DNA from: Chamaecrista fasciculata
Lineage: Eukaryota; Streptophyta; Magnoliopsida; Fabales; Fabaceae
NCBI GenBank assembly: GCA_003254925.1
Contig: QANZ01034463.1
Span: 248,145-312,144, forward strand
Reading direction: 5' to 3'
Length of the DNA stretch: 64,000 nt
This document shows positions 34,046-45,566 of the stretch, piece by piece (the first letter of the stretch is position 1; every line of letters starts with the position of its first letter). Below the pieces are notes generated by a model. It made no database searches and was not told where the DNA came from. It worked only from the letters and a program-made list of their open reading frames with translations. Made by a program: the position numbers and the translations under genes.

Positions 34046-37000
34046 ATGGGGAGCACTGCCATGGAGAAGACGGAGGACGTTCTCCGCAAAGAGATCGACG
34101 AGCTTCAACGTCAACAGCGCGAGGTCCCCTTTCTTTCTTTCTCTCTCTGCTTTTCTCACTTTACATCTCTATCTATTCAATGTTTGATGCTATCTTTGTT
34201 CGAAATTTGCAGATTACGGAGCGGCTTCGAGATCCTCGAGGACTTCGCAGAGGTGGGTTATCATCGGTTTCTGGTCCCCGCAACTTTGCTGCTAATGGGG
34301 TTCGTCAACAACGAGGCTTTGTTCGACCTGTATGTAAATTATTCTCACGTTCTTGTTCTTTTTAGTGGTATTCTTGGAATATGGATTATGGGATGATTAG
34401 TTTTATATATTAATTATTCAGTGGGAGCGTAATGAATCAGAAGATCAACCTCCTGCCAAACGTCGACTTTCATCAGCAGTTGTTAAGGTGAAGTCGTGAA
34501 CCTATTATTATTATTTTTCATAAATCCTTGTGTTTATAAATTTTGATACTGTAATTTAGTCTCTTTTCTGGATAATAATTTGGCGGTAAGGTTGCTGCCC
34601 CTACTCACGGGACTCATGGGTTTAAATCTTAGAAACAGTCTCTCTACAAAGCGTAGGGGACCCTCCCATACCCCACCTAGTGGGAGTCTGGTGCACTGGG
34701 CCGCCCTGAATTTAGTCTTTTTTCTTGCTGGTATTTTTGGCTTTCCTATTTGATACCTCAGTTGTTTATAGTTAAGTGAGAATTAGAGGATGTAATGGTT
34801 GAGAGTTGTGTGAAGAACCTGTTGCTTCAAAAATTTCAACAATGTTACTTAGAAGTTAGAACCTTTGAACTTTTTGCTTGCAAGAAAGGAGCTGGTGATA
34901 GGACTAGGAGTATAGTCTAACTTGTCTTCATTTGGAAATGAAGGTGGAAGATGGAGAGTTGCCTGAAGATGCAGATGCTGGAGAGGAATTAAAGCAAGAT
35001 TATTCAGCAAGCGATGATGTTCGTGGGGCTGGTACAGTTGTTCAGAGTGATAGGAAGTCATTTAATTCTAACCAAAGTGGGTGGTCTAGAAGAGATAACA
35101 ATCAAAGGACTTCAAAGATGGTAAATGCATGTGTATTTTTCTTATTAATGAGGTTTATTTTGGGATATCAGTCTAATGCTAAAGAATGTTATTTTCTTTA
35201 AGGATTCTGAGATTCCCGCTGCAGAACAGGTTCCAAGGGTATTGCCAAAGGATGAAGATCCACGCCTGGTTAATAGAAATAAAAGAATGCTGGGCCAGCT
35301 TTTAGGGACTTTGGAGGTATGTCATATTAGTTGCGTGCTTGGTTTCGAGTTACATTGGTGTTGCTATGTCATAAGTTCAATTCAGTTTTTAATATATTAT
35401 GCACCTTCCCGCACAATCTCTCTCTCTCTCTTGTTAACTGGGACACTAATACACACCTCTCTGTATTGTTATGAACAAAACATCTTAGACACGTTTTGTG
35501 GAAATTAATGAAGTTAGATTCATCTAGTGAAATGGTCCGTTGACTTGTAATTTATCAAAAGGAGGTTCAATGCGAACTCCATTGAATACCCATGCTTCAT
35601 ATCTTGAAGTTTCCATCTGACGAAAGTATATTGCATCTTATGATTTTTTATTGCTGTCTTATTTCTTTGTGATCTGATTATGTCATTATTTTCTCAGTAT
35701 TGATTTTTGCTTACAATTTTTATGATTTTGCTTTTATGCTGAACTGTTCCAGAAATTCAGAAAGGAAGACGTGAAACTTTCAGGAACAGAGGCATACATG
35801 CGAAGATCTAATTCTTTGCAAAGGGTAAGTCAAGTGCATGCTTGGTTACATACTTATGTGGAGATTTTCCGTTTAAGACTTGGTTGATGAAGATGAAGTA
35901 CCCATATGGCTAATATCCACCTATGTCTTAATTATTCACTGCATTTATAGAAGAATTAAATCGATTCACCATCTTGTGCTAAGGTTATGCAGAACTTTGG
36001 ACTACCATGACAATTTTTAATAAATTTGTACATGGTCCCTATCTTTTTGTTTATTAGGTGGAAAATTCTGTCAATTCACCATCTTTTGCCAAGGTTATGC
36101 AAACTTATTTTTATTAATGTACTAATTGGGTTTGCTCAGATGCTCATAGAAATACCATCCGTTTGGCATGTTCTTATATCTTGGTTATATTATGCTATGG
36201 GCATAAATAAAAATAAATTACACTTTGATATTATTAGTCAGTTATTGGACATGGAATACAATGTCAATTACGTTGTTTCTTAAGTTATCTTGCATTAATG
36301 GTCATGACGTATCTTGCTCGTATGGTCATATTTAAATCAGTTTGCTGAACGATACACTTGTTATATTCTTCATTATTGCTTTAAATATATACATGTAATT
36401 AGTTTGAAAGTTGTAGAAGCAACTTTAATCACTGGACTCGTATTGCTTCTTTGACATCTTTCTTTCTCTTAATGACATTTTGAAATCCATGACAATCTCA
36501 AAGTTGTGAAACTTTTTCCTAGGCTGAGCAAAGAGCACGGGAAGAAAGTGAAAGGCTTAGGAAAGAAGAACGTGAACAGATTGCTGAAAAGCGAAGGAGA
36601 GACTTGGTTGGTTTTCAATTACCTATTTTCTCTTCTTAATAGATTACTATTGACTAAGCTGCATATGATCTTTATTAATATTTTATGTGTGTTGTTTTTT
36701 TTTCTATTTCTTCTCAGACTCTTAGGGCCCGTGTGGCTGCTAAAACAGAAGAAAAGAAATTGGAGTTGCTATTCCTTCGGTGGAGTGAGCACCAAAAAAG
36801 GCTAAGCAATTTTATAAGGTCTGTACCCTTAAACTGTAGACTTCCAACTTCGAAGGCAGGAGTCTTCACATGGCAAATCTTTGGCTAGTCACTTCCAGTG
36901 GACTTTTTTTTTTTTTTATTTTTTATTTTTTATTTTTTATCTAACATCATGGCATGCTCTATCTCTCTGCAGGTTATTTTTAATTTTGGCTCAAGTGTCC

Positions 37001-37956
37001 ATATTCACATTTTATTGAGCCGAAGATAAGTTTCTGTTCATGTGCATTGTAGTTTTGAAGCAATTTGATGACTGGACACTCCTGCTAATTGCAAGATTTT
37101 AGGCAGACATAAGGATGTTTTTCTCTTAGCATTTTGTACTTGTGGTTAATTTGTCATTTTTTTTTCAGGACTAAAGCAGAGCCTCCAATATACTATTTGC
37201 CCAACAAACCCCTGGATGAAGACGAAGCATCAGCTGAGAAGCGCAAAGAAGAGGTAGGACTCATGGAAGTTGAGGATTTGTATAAATTTTCAATCAACTA
37301 TACTCTTAATTTGTTTAGGTCTTTCATCTTTTATTTGACGTGGATAACAATTTTAAGTCATCCAGCACTGGCCCTGTCAAATTTTATAACTTCTATGCTA
37401 TCTTTTGCTGTTGCATGGAAATTTAGAGGGCACACTGGAAAATGCTATTGTTGCCTTGACTATAATTTTTTATTATACACGGGGTATAGTTTATCAATTT
37501 TTCTGTATTGCCGTATTGGGTATTTATCTTTTACGTGTGAATTTGCAGGCTTTTCTGGAATGGAAGAACACAAGGAGAGAGGAACTGTCTGAATATCAGA
37601 AACATATTGGAGAACAGTACCTTGCCAATGTTGAGAAGGAGTTGGAGAGATGGCAGAATGCAAGAAAAACGAGGAAAGTAAACAATGACCAGGATTTACA
37701 GGAAACCATGGACAAAGAATTGGATACTCATAGGCTTGAGCATGGTCCCAAGAAAAGGAAGATTCCTGGGGGAAGCAACAACGAAGTAGATGATGACGAT
37801 GTGGAAGATATAAATGTCGGAGAGGACGACATAATGGATGACGTGCTAGTTGAAGATGATTCTGGTAGAAGGGTTGATGAAACGATTAAGTTGGAAGCCA
37901 ATAACGCCGATGAAGATCCTGTTGTAGCAGATGTTGATAATGAGGACCAGAAGTGA
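34046..37956 (+). CDS. pinin/SDK/MemA domain protein, ten exons
   Basis: Exons: 34046-34123, 34213-34329, 34422-34487, 34944-35120, 35203-35316, 35753-35824, 36523-36606, 36718-36818, 37169-37253, 37549-37956; all GT/AG with agreeing phases, 433 residues. The N-terminus (KEIDELQRQQREITERL) is a coiled coil, followed by RRGGLSSVSGPRN and AKRRLSSAVVKVEDGELPED. The pinin_SDK_memA region covers about residues 147-290: RNKRMLGQLLGTLEKFRKED, a charged helix of Arg/Glu, then AKTEEKKLELLFLRWSEH and TKAEPPIYYLP. The C-terminus is acidic with a KKRKIP nuclear signal. In animals pinin binds the exon junction complex and splicing factors; the plant protein (Arabidopsis At1g15200) is taken to act likewise in the nucleus. 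Another ATG at codon 6 is in frame; the first is chosen as the longest. Confidence 0.92.
34581..34707 (+). mobile_element. Au-like SINE in pinin intron 3
   Basis: GGTAAGGTTGC near the head, GGGTTTAAATCTTAGAAACA at the B-box position, then CCCCACCTAGTGGGAGTCTG and GTGCACTGGGCCGCCCT at the tail, the hallmark end of Au SINEs. A target duplication was not resolved. Confidence 0.75.
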
Positions 37957-38570
37957 TGGATAGCCAGGTCATACAATTTTCTAATGATTGTATGTGTTTT
38001 TTATTGCTTCGATTAGGCTTATATTCATATATTTTTCTTTTGATCCCTCTATCTCATTACCTAAGTAGTTTCTGTATTAAAATTAATTCTCTCATTGCTG
38101 TATTTTGGAGAATTAGAGTAATGCACAAAATGCATGTGGGTTTGTTGTGTCCTTAATCAGCGTTCATATTCTAGTACAGGCCTATTCTGTCTCATTTTGT
38201 TTGAAATCTCTTAGTTTTATTATAATGGTTTTCATAATTTTATTCGATTTGTTACTTGGGTCTGCTTGTTTGAAAGTTTATGATTAGGATTTTATAGTTT
38301 TCAGTAAAGCTTTTTGGTATGGTCTAAGAAAACCATTAGCGTAAGAAATAAACATTACTGATTGTTATATTCAACACTCCCCTTATTGATGTGTGGATCA
38401 TCTCTGCACTTGAGTTTGAACTTACACTGTTTGGTTTCTTTAATATGGAAAAACACAACTTCCAAGAGTCTTAATTACAGAGAATCCTAACTAGGTCAGT
38501 GCAAGCTTTGGCAAACATTCATAAAACTACTCTGAATAAAGTAGGGAGTAGAGTAGAGTAATTGACTTTT
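37957..38570. other. 3' flank of the pinin gene
   Basis: Probable 3' UTR to about 38350, then AT-rich DNA without a gene. Confidence 0.4.
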
Positions 38571-38845
38571 GGAGTAAACTATAAATTTAGTCCCTAGATT
38601 GTATAGGCACTCTCTTAGTTTAGTCCTTTAATTTTTGAAGTAATTGATTTAATTTTCGAAAATTCATGACTCATTGCAATTCTCTATAGGGACTGAGTTG
38701 TATAGCCATAAGCTCTTCATAGAAGATCAATTTGCTACTAATCATGATTTTTTGAAAACTAAATTAAGCATTTTAAAATATTAAGGACTAAAGTGACAAC
38801 ACTAGTATAATTTGAGGACTAAAATGTTAGTCTTTTCTAAACTTT
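38571..38845. mobile_element. decayed foldback MITE
   Basis: Left AAATTTAGTCCCTAGATTGT and right AATTTGAGGACTAAAATG face each other, with matching inner phrases. Borders approximate. Confidence 0.5.
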
Positions 38846-39004
38846 TAAGTGACAAGCTGTTGAAGATTCCATGAAGTTTCCATTTCCAACCTTGTGCTTT
38901 CAAAACAAGCTTGTCAGTTGTCCTTTAATGGATGCTCTATCATTTTCTTGTATTTTTTATTGTTATCCTTTCACTTTTGTTATGGCAATGCATCCTTTCA
39001 GATG

Positions 39005-39265
39005 TTTTTTTTTTGGTACAAAACGAGGCCTAAGAGAAAAGAAAAAATTAAACAGCAATAAAACTATAAACAGGGGAAGGGAAATTGCGTAAGAGAAAAT
39101 GGAGCTGCAATCGATGTGGCACAGGGCTAATCCTGTAGCTGTTGGCGAGGCAAAGGTTGGCAATATCACGAACTATGGCCTCATCCTTGTAGTTGCCGTG
39201 CTTTGGGTTGAGGTAGATTGTTCGTAAGCATCCTTGGATTGACTGGACTCCCTTGGTCTGGAGAT
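39005..39265 (-). pseudogene. probable LINE 3' fragment
   Basis: On the minus strand a short reading frame runs into GCCTCGTTTTGTACCAAAAA and a poly(A) tract at 39016-39006, as at a retrotransposon 3' end. The peptide is too short to place with certainty. Confidence 0.4.
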
Positions 39266-40298
39266 TCATCAATTAACATGATTATATAGATATGTAAATG
39301 TTGATTATCAATAGTATACTGCTGAATGGAAAGTTTACTTTTTGGTACAATTTTGTTACTCTATTCCATCCTACATACTGCAAATGCATGCAAACATGCA
39401 GAGTATTTAATCTCCGAATTTTAGAAGTTATTGTCAAAATATTATTCATTTGGCATCCAGAAGTCTTGTGTATATAGAAAATAAAATGAATAAATTAATA
39501 ATCCAGTCATTGAAAGATAATTGAATTAACAATCTATCTCTAAAAAATTAAAATACATAATTTAATCTTTAAAAGAATTAAAGGGTATATTGTTGGATTC
39601 TGAAAAAAATTATACTATATATTCTTTAGTCTATTTCAAGGATTGATATGGATGATTACTCACATATTTTTAGTTTATTCATGTAAAATTTTAAAAACGA
39701 CTTGTCCCACTGAATGTGATATATGAGCAGATTAAAAAAGAATATATAATTAAATAATAAAAGTGAAATGCTGATATACATATACCCATAAAAATCCAAA
39801 ATGTTGATCGGTCAATTGTCAAGAATATCCACTCAATTTCGAACTCAATTAGACTACCACATCAGAAAACATTACAAATGTGAGCGAAGGCATCGTTTGA
39901 TTTTTGACACTTATTATAAATTGATGGACATATGGACATATATTTGACACTTATTATATGTGATGAACATATGGTTATGTTTAATTTTTTACTTTAAATT
40001 TAAATTATTATAATATATTAATATGTATTTGATGAATATGTATATTTAAAAATGTATTTTTTAAGTAAACCGGCTCAACCGGTTGAACCAGTAACCCAGC
40101 AGTTGAACCAGTGAACCAGTGACCCGAGTCTTTCACCGGGTCAATGATCGGTCCGGTTTTTTGCATTATAATTTTAAATGTATTTTTCTCTCCAAATAAT
40201 GAAAGATTGTACCTAAATTGTATTTTAGTTCTAGAGAANATGCGACTAAAAATATAATTTAACCCCTGAAAAATTCTATTTATTTCTTGAAAAGTTTA
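39266..40298. other. AT-rich intergenic region with a hAT-type GGTT/AACC relic
   Basis: Mostly featureless. 40068-40160 holds AACCGG-TTGAACCAG repeats and GGTCCGGTTT like the subterminal parts of the hAT elements at 2600-2749 and 63503-63977, but without the CAGTGTTG ends. A single N lies at 40240. Confidence 0.5.
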
Positions 40299-40977
40299 GG
40301 CTTAAGTGCACTTTTGGTCCCAAAACTATGACAAATGTTTCATTTTGGTCCCATAACTTTTTTTTGTTGCAATTTTGGTCCCATAACTTCTCAAAAGGTT
40401 CCACCGTTAGCCCCTTGGTGAATTCCATCCATATTTAGCCGTTAAGTATGACGTGACATAGTGACTAGGATCATGATGTGGCAAAATAAAATGAAATGGA
40501 CTGAAATAGGATCTATATGCAACATATTAAAACTTATCTATACCCAACCACAATATATACAAAGAGTGGTACTTCCTCTTCCTCGTCAGCCCAAAGGGAC
40601 TTCCTCTTCCTCGCTCCGCTTCCCGATTCGCCGTCGCCGCCGCTTTGGTCGTTCGACTCTGACTGAGAATCCCATCGACTTTGTCGGCGCCTTCTGCTTG
40701 AAGTCTCTTCTTCCCCACCAAATTGGTCCCTGTCAGTACCACTCTTTGTATATTTTGTGGTTGAGTATAGATAAGTTTTAATATGTTGCATATAGATCCT
40801 ATTTCAGTCCACTTCATCTTATTTTGCCACATCATGATCCTAGTTACTATGCCACGTCATACTTAACGGCTAAATATGGATGAAATTCACCAAAGGATTA
40901 ACGGTGGAACCTTTTGAGAAGTTATGGGACCAAAATTGCAACAAAAAAAGTTATGGGACCAAAAGTGCACTTAAGCC
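40299..40977. mobile_element. Mutator-like foldback element with a captured gene fragment (Pack-MULE type)
   Basis: Perfect 9-bp target duplication AAAAGTTTA at 40290-40298 and 40978-40986. Ends GGCTTAAGTGCACTTTTGGT are perfect inverted repeats, and the arms pair for about 270 bp (40299-40572 with 40736-40977). The unpaired core 40573-40735 is GC-rich and unlike the AT-rich arms. It has no transposase. Confidence 0.92.
40573..40735 (-). pseudogene. SF1/branchpoint-binding-protein-like fragment inside the Mutator-like element
   Basis: One minus-strand frame through the core reads TSSRRRRQSRWDSQSESNDQ, then GSGARKRKSLWADEEEE. From memory this matches the N-terminal part of plant splicing factor 1 homologues, where an SRWD segment is followed by RKR(K/R)SRWADDEP. 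Only about 54 codons are held and the frame runs into the arms on both sides, so it is a fragment. Possible but unproven expression. Confidence 0.6.
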
Positions 40978-41084
40978 AAAAGTTTAATAAACAATGTAAT
41001 ATTATTTTCTTTTCTTTTCCCGTCAATTTTACTCGGTCAAGCTACAAGTCATCCATCCATGGCCATCATCATCATCAATATTCA

Positions 41085-41151
41085 CTCTCTCTCTCTCTCT
41101 CTCTCTCAGTCTCACACTCTCACTCCTCGTTCTCTCTCTCTCTCTCTCTCC
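41085..41151 (+). repeat. (CT)n tracts in the leader of the LEA_2 gene
   Basis: Two CT-repeat runs, 41085-41106 and about 41130-41151, in the probable 5' UTR. Such tracts are common in plant leaders. Confidence 0.85.
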
Positions 41152-41316
41152 TCCAAAGCTACCACTACACTGTAACTGCAGATTATAGAGCTCAGCTCAC
41201 AAGTAGTAGCGATTAGCAAAGAACCCACACATACACTAATAGAGACACAGAGAGAGAGAGAGAAGAAGAAGAAGAAGAAGAAGCAGAAGAAGAAGCTGAA
41301 GAAAACTCAAAAAAAA

Positions 41317-44300
41317 ATGACCACAAGAGGAAACCCTCAAGCAAACGGAGACCACAGACCCTCAAGGCCATTACCTTCTTCTTCTTCTTCTTCAGCTCCT
41401 TCTTCTTCAGTTCCCACTGCTCATCGCTACTACTACCCAACGCCGTCGTATCGTTCATCTTCCTCCTCTTCCGCTTCCTTCAAAGGCTGTTGTTGTTGCC
41501 TCTTCCTCCTCTTCTCCTTCCTCGCTCTTCTCGTCTTAGCCATCGTCCTCGTCATCATTCTCGCCGTCAAACCCAAAAAGCCCCAATTCGATCTCCAACA
41601 AGTCGCCGTCCAATACATGGGCATAACCCCCAACCCTCCTTCCTCCTCCACATCCGCCGTCGACGGTGGCTCCACCACCGCCGCCTCACTCTCTCTCTCC
41701 ATCCGATTGCTATTCACCGCAGTAAACCCTAACAAGGTCGGGATCAAGTACGGCGANCATCGTCCTCGTCATCATCCTCGCCGTCAAACCCAAAAAGCCC
41801 CAATTCGGTCTCCAACAAGTCGCCGTCCAATACATGGGCATAACCCCCAACCCTCCTTCCTCCTCCACATCCGCCGTCGACGGCGGCTCCACCACCGCCG
41901 CCTCACTCTCTCTCTCCATCCGATTGCTATTCACCGCAGTAAACCCTAACAAGGTCGGGATCAAGTACGGCGAGTCTAGGTTTACCGTCATGTACCGCGG
42001 AATTCCATTGGGCAAAGCTTCCGTTCCTGGATTTTATCAACAAGCGCACAGTGCTACGCAGGTTGAAGCCACCATCGCCGTCGATCGGGTCAATTTGCTT
42101 CAGGCCGACGCCGCCGATATCGTCCGTGACGCCTCCCTCAATGACCGGGTCGAGTTGCGGGTCCTCGGCGATGTCGGAGCTAAGATCCGGGTCATGAACT
42201 TCGATTCTCCTGGCGTTCAGGTTCTTCCTCTCTCTGTATTTCTCTCTTTTCTCTTCCATTGTCAAAAACTGGAAATGTGCTTCACTGTTTTCCTGATCAT
42301 CTGCTATTGTCTGAATATTGGCATTGTTAGAATTTTTCCTTATCAAGAAAACTTGATGTGTGTCCCATTTTGTGGTTAATTTATTAAAAGAAGTTAGTTA
42401 AAGATAAAATTGTCCAAAATATAAAAGTTGGGGACGAAATTGACTGTTGGTGTAAATTTATGGACGAAATTAGTGTTTTTGCCTATATATATATATATGT
42501 ATGTATGTATGTGTATATCTTTTCTCTTCCATTGTCAAAAACTGGAAATGTGCTTCACTGGTCATTTGCTATTTTCTGAATATTATTGGCATTGCTAGAA
42601 TTTTTCCTTATTAAAAAAACTTGATGTGTGTCCCATTTTTGTGTTAATTTATTGAAAGAAGTTAGTTAGAGATAAAATTAACCAAAATATAAAAGATTGG
42701 GGGCGAAATTGACAACAAAAAAAAATTTGGGGATGAAATTGACAATTGGTGTAAAGTTTAGGGATGAAATTAGTGTTTTTGCCTATATATATATATGTGT
42801 ATATCTTTTCTCTTCCATTGTCAAAAACTGGAAATGTGCTTCAGTGATCATTTGCTATTTTCTGAATATTGGCATTGTTAGAATGTTTCCTTGTCAAAAA
42901 AACTTGATGTGTCACATTTTGCTTGCAAAACAAGCTTGCCTTTCTTGTAGAGTTATAGTTAATGTGGTAAATTTCCAGTTGATTTCGCTGATTTAGTTTA
43001 TAATTTTGGAAAGAGTGTAAGTTAATATTAGTATAAACGAAAAGAATAATTAATGACACAATTGTATTATCCATCCTTCTCTCATACTCTTGTTTGTACT
43101 TTCTGTTTAAATTTGGGAAATGATCATATGTTACTTCTTATTTAGGTAAGAGTAGATCAATAATTTGGTTCCGAAGAGATGACATGTTTTTCAATATAAA
43201 CCAAAAATACGCAATTATAATCAATTTGGTTCTTTTATTGATATATTAATTTAAATTTAATGGCAAATGTAATTTACTAATGTCGATTGTTGAGTGTCAT
43301 AAAAATTTAAATCTATATCTAAATTCTCATTAAATTTCAGTTAGTAACTTAAAAAAAATCAAATTTAACTGGAGACTAGATTTTATATTTTTATCTTGAG
43401 TTTGGAGACCAAATCATTAATTTATTCCTATTCCCCGGGTCTTATCCTTTTTTTTTTCCTTATTGGTTTCGATCTGATACTCTTTTTCTTCTCCCTTTAA
43501 ATTATTGTTAGTGTAAATAGAAAGTTGTAGAGAGAGAAAGAGAGGGGTTCGCAAAAACGAATGATAGATTGGTAATAGTGCTTCATTTTTACGCTCTTTT
43601 ATGCGTTTGTCTGTATAGTTTATAAGTGGGAGACATTCCAGTACTCTCGCTGCAATGTCCTGGTATTTTCTTCACCTTGTTCTTTGGACTTTCTCTTTCT
43701 AAGTGTTATAACTACGGTGAAATAATCACAAATTCCAAAGAATTAACTTTTTTTTTTTTAAAAAATAATTATTTGGAAATGGGTTGAGTGGAGAGATTGT
43801 CTACAATCTAGATACAGATAGATAATATTACTGTGGAAGAGATGAATATTTGGCTAAATATTGAAGCCTGGCTTGAGGATGAATATTTGGCTTTTATAAG
43901 GCTATTAACTTTTGTGAAATGACATGTAAAATCTTGTTTGGTTAAAATATAATAAAAAGGTTATATGAAATTCATGTTTAGTATATTGTTAGATCAAAAC
44001 TATTGTGGGTATTTAAAGTTACCAAAAGAAAATAATACAAATTCAGTGACACCTAATAATGTTGAGTTGAATATGAATGAAAGATTTTATATATTTTATA
44101 TGATTCAAAATACCAAAAATTACACAGGTGATGTCAAAACGCAACAAGAAAAAACATCTTTTGAAAAAAAATTTACTTAAATATTGATTTAAGAGTTCAT
44201 AAAAAAGTATTAGAAGGAAGAGCTGTAGTATTTCCAAATTGAGCTTTATCCATTTGAAGTGTTTCGGAATGTTTACTTTAAATCCAACCAAGAATGTCTA

Positions 44301-45566
44301 GGAAGGCGATGGGAACCAAAACACATGACATTAATATATTAATATTAGGCTTATTTTTAATGCTCTAGAACAACCTCACTCTATAAAGAGCTAAGAATTT
44401 CTGGGATGGGATGTTAGTGCAGAAGTGAAAGAAAATGATAAAACTGCAAGGGCCCACCCACACAAGCAGCTGGATTCAATGACTAGAGTGATAAAAAAAT
44501 TATTCCATGGAACCAAATCATTTGTCATTGTTATTTTTAATTAGTTCAAACTTTAAAGTTTAAACTATGATTATATATCTTCTGTTTTTTGTTAATTTTC
44601 CAGGGGTGGTAGTGCTATTTTAGACTAGCAGTATTTTAACATTTTATCACCTTGATTATGTCATTGGTAAAATTGTGGGTTAAAACAAACCAAATAGTAG
44701 TCTTGCAAATGTCAAATAATGCTGCCATTTCTCTTTTCTTTTTAGGCCTAGAAAAGTCTTCACCATGTGACTTCCCTGTTTGTGGGGCACATGGGTTCAT
44801 CTTCTTGTGTCCTTATCCTACGAAGATTACATATAAACCCTCTCTTTCTATATCTCTCTTCTTTTTTCTTTTGCATCATTTACGGTTCTTTTTGTTAAGT
44901 CATCAATGAAACTAATGCTTTCTTAAATTTTTATTTTTGGTAGAAAATGCTTTCTTAATTGCTCTGATCTTCCCATATTTGACTTCCTTTCCATTCTTAA
45001 TAATAATAATAATAATTAATGTCATTCACACACATTATATATTCTTTTGTATAAAGCACTCTTTTCATAGATCATTTGCTCATAATATTAATTTGATGCT
45101 CTGTTAAAGATTTAATCAGAATGGGTCCGGCTGTCCTGTCCTCTGCTGCCTAAAAGTTAGAGTAATCTATTTTCTTTCTAAATTTTTCTTTACGAAAAAG
45201 CGAAAGTGTAATAATTCATTGAGAGATTCATAGCTACGCTAGATCCATAACATTCTGGTAGACCAAATCTGTGAAACATAGAGTTAATGATGAAGATGCA
45301 TACAAGATTTAACTGACGTGTCAAGAGTAAGTTTCCTCAAAAAAATATGCTGAACATAATTATATTCTGTTTTAAATTGGTTTGACTTGATCTTCTCCTC
45401 TGATTCTAATTTTATCAATGAAAAGTCCAGTGTATGAGTAATGTTACCTTGACAATGATGAATTCTTCTTACTTTGCAGGTGTCTGTGGACTGTGCTATA
45501 GTGATAAGTCCAAGGAAGCAATCTCTGACTGACAAGCAATGTGGTTTTGATGGACTGAGTGTTTGA
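41317..45566 (+). CDS. LEA_2 / NDR1-HIN1-like membrane protein, two exons, first exon disrupted by a 217-base duplication
   Basis: Exon 1 is 41317-42220 and exon 2 is 45480-45566, with GT/AG borders and a 3.26-kb intron. As assembled the frame breaks at N 41757. Counting only one of the two copies (41541-41756 or 41758-41973) restores the frame and gives phase 0 at the donor, 257 residues. Features: a Pro/Ser-rich cytosolic start, a CCCC motif and one membrane helix at about residues 58-84. The LEA_2 domain follows (VNPNKVGIKYG, then RFTVMYRGIPLG), and the end is CAIVISPRKQSLTDKQCGFD from exon 2. Proteins of this class anchor in the plasma membrane and several are tied to defence and stress; the exact role here is unknown. 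Confidence 0.82.
41541..41973 (+). repeat. near-identical 216-bp duplication joined by one N
   Basis: 41541-41756 and 41758-41973 differ at about three positions (T/C, A/G giving Asp or Gly, T/C) and are separated by the N at 41757. Both end ACGGCGA; normal sequence resumes only after the second. Confidence 0.95.
42246..42921 (+). repeat. 2.4-copy tandem repeat in the LEA_2 intron
   Basis: Units 42246-42518, 42519-42804 and a partial 42805-42921. Each opens CTTTTCTCTTCCATTGTCAA and carries a MITE scrap (GGGGACGAAATTGAC) and a (TA)n run at its end. The first unit starts 25 bp inside the intron, so it copies DNA next to the donor site. Confidence 0.9.
43148..43430. repeat. decayed foldback element in the LEA_2 intron
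   Basis: AATAATTTGGTTCC at the left is faced by GGAGACCAAATCATT at the right. The rest of the intron to 45479 is AT-rich and shows no gene. Confidence 0.4.

Noticed and set aside
40461-40781. Plus-strand open frame of 106 codons in the Mutator-like element
   Set aside because: Most of it is arm sequence that also appears inverted; only the minus-strand core shows family resemblance.
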